Assembly: GCA_030447925.1 (NCBI GenBank)
Contig: JAUJNX010000002.1
Location: 62,001 to 126,000, forward strand
Length of the DNA: 64,000 bases
Reading direction: 5' to 3'
Source of the DNA: Egibacteraceae bacterium
GTDB lineage: Bacteria > Actinomycetota > Nitriliruptoria > Euzebyales > Egibacteraceae
Shown here: piece by piece, positions 53,029 through 62,853 of the stretch
Numbering within the stretch: position 1 is the stretch's first letter
Layout of the letters: every line of letters begins with the position of its first letter
Notes under the pieces: model-generated
Seen by the model: only the letters and a program-made list of their open reading frames with translations
Databases searched by the model: none
Told to the model about the DNA's origin: nothing
Program-made: the position numbers and the translations under genes

Positions 53029-53652
53029 TCATCCCACCACCCGGTACGGCTGGATCTCGTCGAGGAACTCCCCCAGGGAGCCCATGCCCTCGATCGCCGA
53101 CGGGAACGGCACGCCCTCGTCCTCCTGCAGCATCGCCACGATCGCAGCGTGCCGCGCCTTGCCCAGCAACATCGGCCGGATCCGCCGGACGAGCTCCGGT
53201 TCGCGCAGGGTCACCAGTTGACCCTGCCACGTCCGGACGACGCCCTCCTCCAGGCGGGACAGCAGTGCGAGCGCCGCCCCGCGGTCCGCCGACTCCTCCG
53301 CGGGGAACTGGAACGACGGCTTGGTCGCGGGCTGACCGCCACGCTCCCGCACGGCCGTGGACAGCGCCTGCACGTAGTCCAGCTCGTGCGCGAGAACGGG
53401 GACGAGCAGCTCACGGTCACGCTCCAGCAGCACGTCCCGGTCGAGGACGTGCTGGTAGGCGTCGCACAGCAGCGCCTCCAGCAGGATGCCGACGTTCAGC
53501 AGGTCGATGACCGCGGCACCGCCCTCGTCCTGCGCGCCGGCCACCGGCGTCTCGGTGGCGGCCGCAAGGGCCACTCCCCCGGTGCCCACGAGGGCGGCGG
53601 CCAGGAGCTCCCTCCGGGACACGACCCCGCCCCGCCCACCCGGGGCGGTCAT
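53029..53652 (-). CDS. Tat-exported ferritin-like domain protein
   Basis: 207 residues starting at 53652, overlapping the sortase stop (ATGA). Tat-like VSRRELLAAALVGTGGVALA. Helices: LNVGILLEALLCDAYQHVLD, LVPVLAHELDYVQALSTAV, LLSRLEEGVVRTWQGQLVTL and LGKARHAAIVAMLQ, with Glu and His placed as in carboxylate-bridged di-metal bundles. It is a diverged paralogue of the next gene. A role in iron or peroxide handling outside the membrane is inference from the oxidase in the same operon. Confidence 0.82.
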   Translation of the reverse strand: MTAPGGRGGVVSRRELLAAALVGTGGVALAAATETPVAGAQDEGGAAVIDLLNVGILLEALLCDAYQHVLDRDVLLERDRELLVPVLAHELDYVQALSTAVRERGGQPATKPSFQFPAEESADRGAALALLSRLEEGVVRTWQGQLVTLREPELVRRIRPMLLGKARHAAIVAMLQEDEGVPFPSAIEGMGSLGEFLDEIQPYRVVG

Positions 53653-54383
53653 CGCGCCGCCTCCGGGGGCACCGGGGAGCCCGACACACGCGCCCGGACG
53701 ACGATCCGATGGGTCCGCTGTCCCTTGGGGTGGCAGGCGTACATGGTCAGGGTCTCCGCATCGGCGTCGTCCAGTCCGGCCAGGACAGCGTCCACGTAGT
53801 CGGCTTCCGGGACGATCAGGGTCTCCACGACCTCGTAGGTCTTCGGGTCGCTCAGGTTGGTGGTGCTGAGGATCGCGACATCGCCGGGCTGCAGCAGGTC
53901 CAGGTCGTGGAAGGGCTTGAGGAACGTGGTGCGGTGGCCGGACAGGACGATGTCGCCCTCGGTCCCCGGCCAGTGCCCCACGCCCTGCTCCAGCACCGCG
54001 TCGTGGACCCCGTTGAACACGGGGGTGACCAGACCGATGCGCCCGATGGACAGCTGGCCGATGGGCACGAACAGCCCGTCGGCCCCGCTGATGGGGACGA
54101 CATCGGGGCCGGCCACCGGGAGCGGCTGGGCGGCGGTGACCTCCGGGGGCACGTCCTCGCCCGGGGAGGCCGGCGCGGCGATGGCGGCCTGCGCCTCCTG
54201 GCGCTGCAGGAGGCGCTGCGCCGCGGCGTCCGGGCTGGGTCCCCGCTCCTGGGAACCGACCGACGCCAGCGCCGACGCCACAGAGACCACCGCAAGCGCC
54301 CCGGCCACGATCGACGCCCGCGCCGCCATGCGTCGATCTCGGGCCCGGCGCTCGCGGAGCCGCTCCAGACGGGACTGCTGCAT
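53649..54383 (-). CDS. Class E sortase
   Basis: 244 residues from ATG 54383. A short basic N-terminus, one membrane span (about 22-45), a linker, then the sortase barrel: IGRIGLVTPVFNGV, GHWPGTEGDIVLSGHRTTFL (catalytic His), and TLTMYACHPKGQRTHRIVVR (Cys and Arg). The Cys context (TMYAC) differs from the more usual TLxTC. Class E sortases of actinobacteria prefer LAxTG-like signals; none is seen in the window's exported proteins. Lies between the amine oxidase and ferritin-like genes. Confidence 0.88.
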   Translation of the reverse strand: MQQSRLERLRERRARDRRMAARASIVAGALAVVSVASALASVGSQERGPSPDAAAQRLLQRQEAQAAIAAPASPGEDVPPEVTAAQPLPVAGPDVVPISGADGLFVPIGQLSIGRIGLVTPVFNGVHDAVLEQGVGHWPGTEGDIVLSGHRTTFLKPFHDLDLLQPGDVAILSTTNLSDPKTYEVVETLIVPEADYVDAVLAGLDDADAETLTMYACHPKGQRTHRIVVRARVSGSPVPPEAAR

Positions 54384-54393
54384 GTGCCGACTC

Positions 54394-55971
54394 CTAACGG
54401 ATCGCGGCCAGGACCTCGGACGCGGCACGCTCGCCCGTCTCCACCGCCCCGTTCAGGTAGCCCTGGAAGTCGACCGATGTGTGCTCGCCCGCGAAGTGGC
54501 ACGCCCCCTCGACCTCCCGCTCCACACCGGCGAACTGGGTGTACTGCCCGACCCGCCAGTAGGAGTAGGAGCCGAGCGTGTGGGGGTGGCGCGGCCAGTC
54601 GTCGATCGCGGCCCGGCCGTTGTAGCGGGAGGACAGGCCCGGGATGACGGGCTCGATCTGCTGGAGGAAGCGCCGCGCCCGGGGCTGGACCCCTGCGGTG
54701 CCCAGCTCCGCACCGATGGTCCCGCCCGTGTAGTCGACCAGGATGCCCTGGGTGCCCGGCTGCGCACGGGTGACCTCCCAGCTGCTCTGGTAGCCGGTGT
54801 CGGAGAAGGTCGCACCGTTGTAGCCAAGCGTGCGCCAGTGGCGGTCGTCGAACTGGAGCGTCAGCTTCGCGTTGGTGCCCATGCCCAGCCGGCGAATGGC
54901 CGTCTGCTTCAGGGGCTTGAAGCCGGCGCCCGCGAAGTCGAGCTCGCGCAGGATGCGGAATGGCAGGGTGAGGACGACGCGGTCCGCGGTCACGGTGCGC
55001 GTCGCCGACCCCTCCTGGAACGTGAGCTCGTAGGGACCGGATGAGGTGCGGCGGATGGCCGCGAGCGACGAGCCCGTCCGGATCTGGCCGGACAGGGCGT
55101 CGGCGAGCCGCGCCGTCACTTGGTCGTTGCCGCCGCGGACGCGGTAGCGCTCGTCGGACGGCCCGAACAGCTGGATCCTGTTGCCCGTGCTGTAGCCCAG
55201 CAGGTAGAGCAGGTTCAGCGAGCTCTGGTCGCTGGACTCCCCGCCGTACTCGGTCGTGTAGGCGACCTCCAGGAGCTGACCCAGGTTCGAGGCCAGCCCG
55301 CCGGGCACGATCTGGTCGATGTACTCGCTGACCGAGGTCCGGTCCAGCTCCCGGCCACGCTCGGTGGACGAGTTGTACAGCGTCGGGTAGCTGGCCGCGT
55401 TGACGTCGCGGGTCAGGGTCTGCCGGATCGCGCGGATGTCCTCGGACGCCTGGCTGAACGTGTACGGCCGACCGTCGAAGTAGTAGACGTCTTCGGTACC
55501 GCTCGCCTCGGCCTTGCCGAGCTCGTCGACGTCGAGGCCCATCTGGCGGACCAGCGCAAGCATCGCCTTGTGCGCCGTGTCGATGAACTCCCCGCCCCGC
55601 TCCGCGATCTGGCCGCCCGCGAAGGTGTCGCGCCGGGTCCAGCAGCGCCCCCCGACGCGCCCGGCCGCCTCGTGCACCTGCGCGTTGTGGCCCGCCTGCT
55701 TCAGCCGGTAGGCGGCCGTGAGACCCGCGAGACCCCCACCCACCACGACGATGCGCGGTGTCGACGCCCCCGGCTTGGGCCTGGCCCCCGCGGCCTGCGC
55801 CTGGGTCGCCAGCCCCGCGGAGGTTGCAGCCAGTGCCGCGCCGGTGACTCCCGCACGGCGCAGGAACTCCCGGCGGTCGATGGCCCGCCCCTCCGGCCGC
55901 GGTCGCGGCTCGGGGTCGCGGTCAGCCGAAGCCGCCAACAGGAGCCGCATGAGGGAGGTGCGTGCCGCCAA
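54394..55971 (-). CDS. Tat-exported flavin amine oxidase
   Basis: 525 residues. The start is TTG 55971, with GGAAGGA about 6 bases upstream. Tat signal AIDRREFLRRAGVTGAALAA and an Ala-x-Ala site near residue 60. FAD-binding fold: IVVVGGGLAGLTAAYRLKQA, RVGGRCWTRRDTF, and the C-terminal CHFAGEHTSVDFQGYLNGAV. This is the monoamine/polyamine oxidase family, which gives an aldehyde, ammonia or an amine, and hydrogen peroxide. First gene of a four-gene operon with the sortase and two ferritin-like genes. Confidence 0.9.
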   Translation of the reverse strand: MAARTSLMRLLLAASADRDPEPRPRPEGRAIDRREFLRRAGVTGAALAATSAGLATQAQAAGARPKPGASTPRIVVVGGGLAGLTAAYRLKQAGHNAQVHEAAGRVGGRCWTRRDTFAGGQIAERGGEFIDTAHKAMLALVRQMGLDVDELGKAEASGTEDVYYFDGRPYTFSQASEDIRAIRQTLTRDVNAASYPTLYNSSTERGRELDRTSVSEYIDQIVPGGLASNLGQLLEVAYTTEYGGESSDQSSLNLLYLLGYSTGNRIQLFGPSDERYRVRGGNDQVTARLADALSGQIRTGSSLAAIRRTSSGPYELTFQEGSATRTVTADRVVLTLPFRILRELDFAGAGFKPLKQTAIRRLGMGTNAKLTLQFDDRHWRTLGYNGATFSDTGYQSSWEVTRAQPGTQGILVDYTGGTIGAELGTAGVQPRARRFLQQIEPVIPGLSSRYNGRAAIDDWPRHPHTLGSYSYWRVGQYTQFAGVEREVEGACHFAGEHTSVDFQGYLNGAVETGERAASEVLAAIR

Positions 55972-56273
55972 GACTGTTCCTTCCGCTCGCTGAAGTGCTC
56001 ATGGCAGAGGACGCGGGCACGAGGTCGCGGCGGCGCGGCGCACCGACCCGAACGGGGACAGTGGGCCGCCCCGCCCATGTGTGAACCGTTCACTGCTCGC
56101 CAAGCGACCTCCACAGAGGAAGTACGGGTACGGCGTTTCCGACCCCCGCCTTCGCTGCCCCGCCGCGCGACGCTACTGCACGTTCACGGCGCTGCACCAG
56201 GGGTGCGGGATGAACGTTTGAGATTCTTGGGAGTGGACAGACGCCGGTCCGGCCTCTGGGGCGCGTGGAGCGT
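55972..56273. promoter_or_regulatory. Upstream region of the amine oxidase operon
   Basis: 302 bases without a gene, less GC-biased than its surroundings. It holds the perfect dyad GTGAAC-C-GTTCAC (56081-56093), related to the GAACGTTC dyad in the M14 promoter, and a further GATGAACGTTTGAG at about 56211. No convincing -35/-10 pair was found. The right end is the valS 3' side. Confidence 0.4.
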
Positions 56274-58922
56274 TCAGCCCGCCGTTCCCAGCAGCGCGAG
56301 CTGGTCGGCGAGCTGGGCGCGGGTGGCCTCCCACTGCTCCAGCTTGTCGCGCTCGGCCTGGACCAGCGCCGGCGCGGCCTTGGCGACGAAGCCCTGGTTG
56401 CCGAGCTTGCGCCGGGCGCGCTCCAGCTCGCCGTCGGCCCGGGCCACCTCCGCCTCCAGGCGGGCGCGCTCGGCGTCGAGGTCGACCAGGCCGGCGAGCG
56501 CGACGAGCAGCTCGCCGCCGGTGATCGGCACCCGCCCGACCGGTTCGCCGGCGGGTGCGGTCGCCGCGCTGGTCCACTCCTCCACCCCGGCGAGGCGCCG
56601 GACGGCCTCCACCCCTGCCGCCAGCGCGGCGCGGCGCTCCGGGCCGACGACCGCGACCACCCGCAGTCGCTGCGCCGGCGCGAGCCGGTGCGTGGCGCGG
56701 AAGCGGCGCAGACCGGTGACGGCGTCCTGCAGCGCCGCGACCTCGGCCTCGGCGGCCTCGTCGCGCAGCTCCGGCGCGGGGGCCGGGAAGGAGGCGCGGA
56801 TCAGGGCGGTGCGGTCGTCGGCGCGGACCAGCGTGCGCCACAGCTCCTCGGTCACGAACGGCATGATCGGGTGGAGCAGGCGCAGCGACCGGTCCAGCAC
56901 GTGGGCCAGGACGCGATCGGCGGCCTCGTCGTCGCGCAGCTTGGTGAGCTCCAGGTACCAGTCGCAGTACTCGTCCCAGATGAAGGCGTAGATGCGCTGG
57001 GTCGCCTCCGCCACGTCGTAGGCGTCGTAGGCGGCGGCCGCCGCGGCGCGGGTCGCCTCCAGGCGCGACAGGATCCAGCGGTCCTCGACCCGAAGGTCGG
57101 CGCGGTCGGGCAGCGCTCCGGCGGGATCGGCGGCCGCGACCCCGGGGCGGGCCAGGACGAACCGCGCCGCGTTCCACAGCTTGTTGGCGAAGCGACGGCC
57201 GCCCTCGACCCACTCCTCGGCCAGCGGCACGTCCTGACCGGGGTTCGCGGCGCGCAGCAGCGCGTAGCGCAGCGCGTCCGCCCCGTACCGGTCGACGAAG
57301 TCGAGGGGGTCGATGACGTTGCCCACCGACTTCGACATCTTCTTGCCGTACTGGTCGCGGACCAGCCCGTGGTTCCAGACCACGCCGAACGGCACCTCGC
57401 CGAGCAGGTGCAGCCCGATCATCAGCATCTTGCTGACCCAGATGGCGTTGATGTCGTAGCCGGTCTCCAGGACCGTGTTGGGGTACCAGGCGCGCAGCTC
57501 GGGCGTGTCGTCGGGCCAGCCCAGCGTGGTGAACGGCCACAGCTGGGACGAGAACCAGGTGTCCAGGACGTCGGGGTCCTGGACCAGGCCGAGTTCCTCG
57601 ACCAGCTCGGGCGACGGGTCCTCGCGGTACACGTGGACCTCGCCGTCGCGGTCGTACCAGGCGGGGATGCGATGGCCCCACCACAGCTGGCGGGAGATGC
57701 ACCAGTCGTGCAGGTTCTCCAGCCAGTCGACGAACGGCTTGGTGGCCCGCTCCGGGACGAAGCGGGTCCGCCCGTCGCGCATGGCCGCGACGGCGGGGCC
57801 CGCCAGCGGGGTCATGCGCACGAACCACTGGTCCGACAGCCGCGGCTCCAGGACCACCCCGGAGCGCGACGACACGCCCACGGCGTGGGTGATCGGCTCG
57901 ACGCGGACCAGCAGGCCCAGCGCGTCGAGGTCGGCCTTGACGCGCGCCCGCGCCTCGTAGCGGTCCAGGCCCTCGTAGGGCCCGCCGTTGGCGTTGATGC
58001 GCGCCGCGTCGGTCATGACGTCGACCACCGGCAGGCCGTGGCGCTGCCCGAGCTCGTAGTCGTTGGGGTCGTGGGCGGGGGTGATCTTCACCGCGCCGGT
58101 GCCGAAGGCCGGGTCGACGTGGTCGTCGGCGACGACGGGGATCTCGCGGTCCATCAGGGGCAGCACGACGGTCCGGCCCACCAGGTGGCGGTAGCGGTCG
58201 TCGTCGGGGTGCACGGCCACCGCGGTGTCGCCGAGCATCGTCTCGGGCCGGGTGGTCGCGACCACGACGCCCTCCGAGCCGTCCGCGGCCGGGTAGCGCA
58301 GGTAGGCCAGCTCGCCCTGGACGGTCTCGTGGTCGACCTCGATGTCGGACAGGGCGGTGCCGGCGACCGGGTCCCAGTTGATGAGCCGGTTCCCGCGGTA
58401 GATCAGGCCCTGCTCGTGCAGGGTGCAGAAGACCTCGCGCACCGCACGGGAGCGCTGCTCGTCGAACGTGAACGCCTCGCGGTCCCAGTCGCACGACGCG
58501 CCGAGCCGGCGCTGCTGGCGCAGGATCTGGCCGCCCGACTCGGCCTTCCACGCCCACACCCGCTCCAGGAACGCCTCCCGGCCCAGGTCGTGGCGGGTCA
58601 GGCCCTCCGCCGCCAGCTGGCGCTCGACGACGGTCTGGGTGGCGATGCCGGCGTGGTCCATACCGGGCAGCCACACCGCGTTGTCGCCGATCATGCGGTG
58701 GTAGCGGACGAACGCGTCCTCGACCGCCGAGGTGAGTGCGTGCCCGATGTGCAGCGACCCGGTGACGTTGGGCGGCGGCATCACGATCACGAACGGGTCG
58801 CCCGGGTCGTCGGGCTCGGCGTGGAAGAAGCCGGACTCCTCCCACCACCGGTAGATGCGCTGCTCGACCTCCGCCGGGTCGTACGCCTTGGCGCGCACCG
58901 GCGCCTCGGTGGTGTCGGTCAT
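56274..58922 (-). CDS. valS: Valyl-tRNA synthetase
   Basis: 882 residues, full length. Class I motifs: HIGH at 58-61 (PNVTGSLHIGHAL) and KKMSKSVGNVIDP near residue 527. The CP1 editing domain lies between, the helical anticodon domain after, and a C-terminal coiled coil (RLEAEVARADGELERARRKL) that contacts tRNA. Charges tRNA-Val and edits threonine. ATG 58922 has GGAGG about 10 bases upstream. No T-box was recognised in the 114-base gap to clpX. Confidence 0.97.
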   Translation of the reverse strand: MTDTTEAPVRAKAYDPAEVEQRIYRWWEESGFFHAEPDDPGDPFVIVMPPPNVTGSLHIGHALTSAVEDAFVRYHRMIGDNAVWLPGMDHAGIATQTVVERQLAAEGLTRHDLGREAFLERVWAWKAESGGQILRQQRRLGASCDWDREAFTFDEQRSRAVREVFCTLHEQGLIYRGNRLINWDPVAGTALSDIEVDHETVQGELAYLRYPAADGSEGVVVATTRPETMLGDTAVAVHPDDDRYRHLVGRTVVLPLMDREIPVVADDHVDPAFGTGAVKITPAHDPNDYELGQRHGLPVVDVMTDAARINANGGPYEGLDRYEARARVKADLDALGLLVRVEPITHAVGVSSRSGVVLEPRLSDQWFVRMTPLAGPAVAAMRDGRTRFVPERATKPFVDWLENLHDWCISRQLWWGHRIPAWYDRDGEVHVYREDPSPELVEELGLVQDPDVLDTWFSSQLWPFTTLGWPDDTPELRAWYPNTVLETGYDINAIWVSKMLMIGLHLLGEVPFGVVWNHGLVRDQYGKKMSKSVGNVIDPLDFVDRYGADALRYALLRAANPGQDVPLAEEWVEGGRRFANKLWNAARFVLARPGVAAADPAGALPDRADLRVEDRWILSRLEATRAAAAAAYDAYDVAEATQRIYAFIWDEYCDWYLELTKLRDDEAADRVLAHVLDRSLRLLHPIMPFVTEELWRTLVRADDRTALIRASFPAPAPELRDEAAEAEVAALQDAVTGLRRFRATHRLAPAQRLRVVAVVGPERRAALAAGVEAVRRLAGVEEWTSAATAPAGEPVGRVPITGGELLVALAGLVDLDAERARLEAEVARADGELERARRKLGNQGFVAKAAPALVQAERDKLEQWEATRAQLADQLALLGTAG

Positions 58923-59017
58923 GTCCTGTCGTCCTCCGCTGCGGGGGGTTGCGCGGGGCGGCAGGGAGAGCCAACCCCGCGGGAAGGGGTCGGGGTGGTC
59001 GAGGGGGGCGAACCGGC

Positions 59018-59032
59018 GAGCCGGCCCGGCTC
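59018..59032. terminator. Hairpin between clpX and valS
   Basis: GAGCCGG-C-CCGGCTC, five bases after the clpX stop. It may end clpX transcription or sit in the valS leader. No T-tract. Confidence 0.35.
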
Positions 59033-59036
59033 CCGC

Positions 59037-60311
59037 CTAGGCCGAGCGCTTGCGCCGGTCGTCGCCCTCGACCCGGGGTACCAGGGTGGGGAGGGCCCGG
59101 CGGTGCACGACCTCCGACGTGATCACGCACTCGCTCACGTCGCTGCGCGACGGCAGCTCGTACATCGGTCCCTGGAGGACCTCCTCGAGGATCGCCCGCA
59201 GCCCGCGCGCGCCCGTGCCGCGCAGCATCGCGATGTCCGCGATCGCCTCCAGCGCGTCCTCGGTGAAGTCCAGGTCGACCTTGTCGTACTCGAAGAACTT
59301 CTTGTACTGCTTGACCAGCGCGTTGCGCGGGACCGTGAGGATCTGGATGAGCGCCTCGCGGTCCAGGTGCTCGACGTTGGTGACCACCGGCAGGCGCCCG
59401 ACGAACTCGGGGATCAGCCCGAACTTGATGAGGTCCTCCGGCAGGACCTGGCCGTGGAGGTCGGACAGGTCCTTCTGCCGCGCGGTGCGGACCTCGGCAC
59501 CGAAGCCGACGCCCTTGCGGCCCAGCCGGGCCTCGATCAGCTGCTCGAGGCCGGCGAACGCGCCGCCGCAGATGAACAGCACGTTGGTGGTGTCGATCTG
59601 GATGAACTCCTGGTGGGGGTGCTTGCGCCCGCCCTGCGGCGGCACGCTGGCCACCGTCCCCTCCAGGATCTTCAGCAGCGCCTGCTGGACGCCCTCCCCG
59701 GACACGTCCCGGGTGATCGACGGGTTCTCGCTCTTGCGGGCGATCTTGTCGACCTCGTCGATGTAGATGATCCCGGTCTCGGCCTTCTTGACGTCGAAGT
59801 CCGCGGCCTGGATGAGCTTCAGCAGGATGTTCTCGACGTCCTCACCGACGTAGCCGGCCTCCGTCAGCGCGGTGGCGTCGGCGATGGCGAACGGGACGTT
59901 GAGCAGGCGGGCGAGGGTCTGGGCCAGGAGGGTCTTGCCCGACCCGGTCGGGCCCAGCAGCAGGATGTTGGACTTCGCGAGCTCCACGTCGTCGCCGGCG
60001 GGGGCCGACTGGGGCCCCACGCGGATCCGCTTGTAGTGGTTGTAGACGGCGACGGCCAGGCTCTTCTTCGACGCGTCCTGGCCGATCACGTACTCGTTGA
60101 GGAAGTCGTAGATCTCACGCGGCTTGGGGAGGTCACCGGGGACGAGTTCCGGGGTCTCCGCGAACTCCTCCTCGATGATCTCGTTGCACAGATCGATGCA
60201 CTCGTCACAGATGTAGACGCCGGGACCCGCGATCAGCTTCTTGACCTGCTTCTGCGACTTCCCGCAGAACGAGCACTTCAGCAGGTCGCCGCTCTCGCCG
60301 AACTTCGCCAT
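59037..60311 (-). CDS. clpX: ATP-dependent Clp protease ATPase subunit ClpX
   Basis: 424 residues. The N-terminal zinc domain has Cys13/Cys16 and Cys35/Cys38 ([14 protein letters not shown]). Walker [13 protein letters not shown] at 119-130, Walker [17 protein letters not shown], and the ClpP-docking IGF-type loop is replaced by a related segment. Unfolds tagged proteins for ClpP, encoded next to it. Confidence 0.97.
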   Translation of the reverse strand: MAKFGESGDLLKCSFCGKSQKQVKKLIAGPGVYICDECIDLCNEIIEEEFAETPELVPGDLPKPREIYDFLNEYVIGQDASKKSLAVAVYNHYKRIRVGPQSAPAGDDVELAKSNILLLGPTGSGKTLLAQTLARLLNVPFAIADATALTEAGYVGEDVENILLKLIQAADFDVKKAETGIIYIDEVDKIARKSENPSITRDVSGEGVQQALLKILEGTVASVPPQGGRKHPHQEFIQIDTTNVLFICGGAFAGLEQLIEARLGRKGVGFGAEVRTARQKDLSDLHGQVLPEDLIKFGLIPEFVGRLPVVTNVEHLDREALIQILTVPRNALVKQYKKFFEYDKVDLDFTEDALEAIADIAMLRGTGARGLRAILEEVLQGPMYELPSRSDVSECVITSEVVHRRALPTLVPRVEGDDRRKRSA

Positions 60312-60425
60312 CTGCCGATCGTCCCCTCTGCCGCGCCGCCGCCTACCGCTCCTGGGGGAGCCGCGCGCACCGGGTCATCCTAGCGGGCCATCCCGGGTGC
60401 GCGCCCACTCCCCCACCAACCTCGC

Positions 60426-61061
60426 TCAGGCGACCTGGAGTGCGGTCTCCTGCGACCGCCGGCTCTGGATGACGGCGTCGATCAGACCGTACTCCTTGGC
60501 CTGCGCGGCGGTCAGGATGAAGTCCCGGTCGGTGTCGGCCGCGATCTTCTCCTTGGTCTGGCCGGTCGCGTTGGCCAGGATCTCGTCCAGGGTCTCGCGG
60601 ATGCGCTGGATCTCGCGGGCCTGGATCTCGATGTCGACCGACTGGCCCTCGGCACCGCCGGACGGCTGGTGGAGCAGGACGCGGCTGTGCGGGAGGGCGA
60701 AGCGCTTGCCGGGCGTGCCGGCGGCCAGGAGCACCGCCGCCGCCGAGGCGGCCTGGCCCATGCAGGTCGTCGCCACGTCGGGCCGGATGAACTCCATGGT
60801 GTCGTAGATCGCCAGCAGCGCGGTCACCGACCCGCCCGGCGAGTTGATGTAGAGGTTGATGTCCTTCTCCGGGTCCTCGCCCTCGAGGTGGATGAGCTGC
60901 GACATCACCAGGTTGGCGATCTCGTCGGTGATGGGCGTGCCCAGGAAGATGATGCGCTCCTTGAGCAGGCGGGAGTAGATGTCGTAGGCCCGCTCACCGC
61001 GGTTGGTCTGCTCGATCACGGTCGGGACGAGGTAGTTCACAACGGGGGACACCGAGGTCAT
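60426..61061 (-). CDS. clpP: ATP-dependent Clp protease proteolytic subunit
   Basis: 211 residues from ATG 61061, with GGAGG about 9 bases upstream. The serine triad is Ser106 ([12 protein letters not shown]), His131 (VLLHQPSGG) and an Asp near 180 (AADTDRDF). Forms the two-ring chamber used with ClpX. Only one clpP is seen here; many actinobacteria have two in tandem. Follows tig at 109 bases. Confidence 0.97.
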   Translation of the reverse strand: MTSVSPVVNYLVPTVIEQTNRGERAYDIYSRLLKERIIFLGTPITDEIANLVMSQLIHLEGEDPEKDINLYINSPGGSVTALLAIYDTMEFIRPDVATTCMGQAASAAAVLLAAGTPGKRFALPHSRVLLHQPSGGAEGQSVDIEIQAREIQRIRETLDEILANATGQTKEKIAADTDRDFILTAAQAKEYGLIDAVIQSRRSQETALQVA

Positions 61062-61170
61062 CGCGTGCTCCTCCAGGGGGTTCGGCGAGCGGGTTGTGCA
61101 CCCGCGGAACACGCCGTCGCGTGCGTGCGGCGCAGGATACCGCCGCGGTGCGACAGGCGGCCGGGACGGC

Positions 61171-62745
61171 TCACGAGCCCGCCGCCCCGCGCTCCCCGGT
61201 CGCGTCGGCGGGGGCCGGGTCGGCGGCCTCGACGGGGGCCGGCTCCGCGGCCGGGGCCTCCTCGGCGTGGGCCTCCTCGGCGGTCCCCGAGTCCAGGGAC
61301 ACCGCCGTCGCGTCCTCCACCGCCTGGTCGGCGGTGGGGGCGTCCGGCTCCGCGGGCGGGGCCGCGGGCGTCGCGGCGGCCGGGCCGGCGCCTCGGGGCG
61401 CGGGGGCGGGCGCGTCGTCGGGGGCGGCGAGGTCCTCGTCGCCCGCGGGCGGGCCGCCGGTGACGGTGACCGCCGCCACCAGCGCGTCGATGGTCTTGCG
61501 GCGGAACGCGTCGGTCACCAGGGCGCTGAGGCGCTCCTGGGTGGAGGTCATGAGCTGGGCCAGCTCCTCCGGCGGGCGGCCCAGCCGGGCGGCCTGGCGG
61601 GCGATCTCCTCGCCGAGGTCCTCCTGGGCGATGCCGATGCCCAGGTCCCGCCCGATGCGGTCGACGACGAGCTGGGCCTTGACGGTGGTGCGGGCCTCGC
61701 CGCGCTGCTGCTCGATCAGCTCCTCGGCCGTGGTCCCCAGCGCCTGGGCGTACTGCTCGACGTCCAGCCCGTAGGCCTGGGCCTGCTGGGCGATCCGGTC
61801 CACGCGGAAGTGCTCCTCGGCGTGCACCAGTGCGTTGGGCAACGCGACCTCGACCTGGTCGGTGACCGCCTCCACGACCCTGCCCCGCAGCGCCTGGCGG
61901 GCGTACGCGCGCTTCTGGCGCGACAGGTTGCGGCGCACGTCGTCGCGCAGCTCCGCGATGGTGTCGTACTCGCTGGCGGTGAGGGCGAAGTCGTCGTCGA
62001 GCTCCGGCAGCTTCTTCACCTTCACCTCCTTGAGGATCAGCGTGAAGTTGACCTCGCGCCCGCTGAGCTCCGGGCCGAAGTCGGCGGCCAGCGTGTCGCG
62101 GAAGCGCAGGATGGCCCCCGCGGACGCGCCGACGAGCTCGCGGTCCATGGCCCGGTCGCTCACCGCGGGGTCGGTGACCTCGTAGAGGGTGTCCTCCTGG
62201 GTGACCTCGTCGATCGCCTTGCCGTTCCACTCCCCGCGCAGGGTGAGAAGCGCCAGGTCGCCGGGGCGGGCGGGGCGCGACACGGTCTCGACGTCGGCGA
62301 AGCGCTCCCGCAGCGCGTCGAGCTGCTCGGCGAGCTCCTCGTCGGTGACCTCCCACTCGGGGAACTCGACCTCCAGGCCGGCGTAGTCGGGGACCTCGAA
62401 GTCCGGCCGCACCTCGACGGTGGCGGTGAACTCCGCGTCCTGGCCGTCGGCGAAGGTCGCGACGTCGAACTCCGGCGCGCTGACCACGGCCAGGTCGGTC
62501 GTCTCCAGCGCCTCGGTGTAGAAGACCGGCAGGGCGTCGCGGACGGCCTCCTGGAGGACGGCGTCGCGGCCCAGGCGGCTCTCCAGCACGCGGCGCGGGA
62601 CGCGGCCGGGGCGGAAGCCGGGGATCTTGACCTGCGCGGCCAGCTCGCGGGCGGCCTCGTCGATCGCGGCGTCCACGCGCGCGGCCTCCACGCTGACCGA
62701 CAGCTTCACGGTGGTGTCGTCGACGCGCTCGACGGTGGTCTTCAC
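61171..62745 (-). CDS. tig: Trigger factor with long acidic C-terminal tail
   Basis: 524 residues from GTG 62745, with ACGGAG upstream. Ribosome-binding N-domain ([20 protein letters not shown], the conserved F-R-x-G-x-x-P-x-x-x motif), a PPIase-like FKBP domain (about 155-245) and the helical chaperone C-domain. Unlike the usual end near 430-450, a tail of about 90 residues, rich in Ala, Pro, Glu and Asp, extends the protein. A tail like this is common in high-GC actinobacteria. First in the tig-clpP-clpX order. Confidence 0.95.
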   Translation of the reverse strand: MKTTVERVDDTTVKLSVSVEAARVDAAIDEAARELAAQVKIPGFRPGRVPRRVLESRLGRDAVLQEAVRDALPVFYTEALETTDLAVVSAPEFDVATFADGQDAEFTATVEVRPDFEVPDYAGLEVEFPEWEVTDEELAEQLDALRERFADVETVSRPARPGDLALLTLRGEWNGKAIDEVTQEDTLYEVTDPAVSDRAMDRELVGASAGAILRFRDTLAADFGPELSGREVNFTLILKEVKVKKLPELDDDFALTASEYDTIAELRDDVRRNLSRQKRAYARQALRGRVVEAVTDQVEVALPNALVHAEEHFRVDRIAQQAQAYGLDVEQYAQALGTTAEELIEQQRGEARTTVKAQLVVDRIGRDLGIGIAQEDLGEEIARQAARLGRPPEELAQLMTSTQERLSALVTDAFRRKTIDALVAAVTVTGGPPAGDEDLAAPDDAPAPAPRGAGPAAATPAAPPAEPDAPTADQAVEDATAVSLDSGTAEEAHAEEAPAAEPAPVEAADPAPADATGERGAAGS

Positions 62746-62853
62746 GTGTGCTCCGTAGAGGGAGATGGGGTGGGGGTGCGCCTTCGAGCGTATCGGGCGC
62801 GGGGAGAGGGTAGCCGCAGGGCGGGGGTCACAGGTCCAGCACAGGGGGAACCG

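Noticed and set aside
51225-55971. LPxTG or LAxTG sorting signals in the exported proteins beside the sortase
   Set aside because: No C-terminal sorting motif followed by a hydrophobic stretch and basic tail is present in the amine oxidase, ferritin-like or binding proteins.
58923-59036. T-box riboswitch upstream of valS
   Set aside because: The gap is only 114 bases, and no T-box core sequence or specifier stem was found.
56265-60383. A plus-strand open frame of about 1370 codons opposite valS and clpX
   Set aside because: Long antisense frames are expected in very GC-rich genes; the opposite strand encodes complete ValRS and ClpX with all motifs.
60426-61112. Longer ClpP start at 61112
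   Set aside because: The extra N-terminal residues do not resemble ClpP, and the internal ATG at 61061 has a good GGAGG site.
61062-61170. ClgR operator upstream of clpP
   Set aside because: Only partial matches to the CGC-N5-GCG type dyad were found, no better than expected at this GC content.
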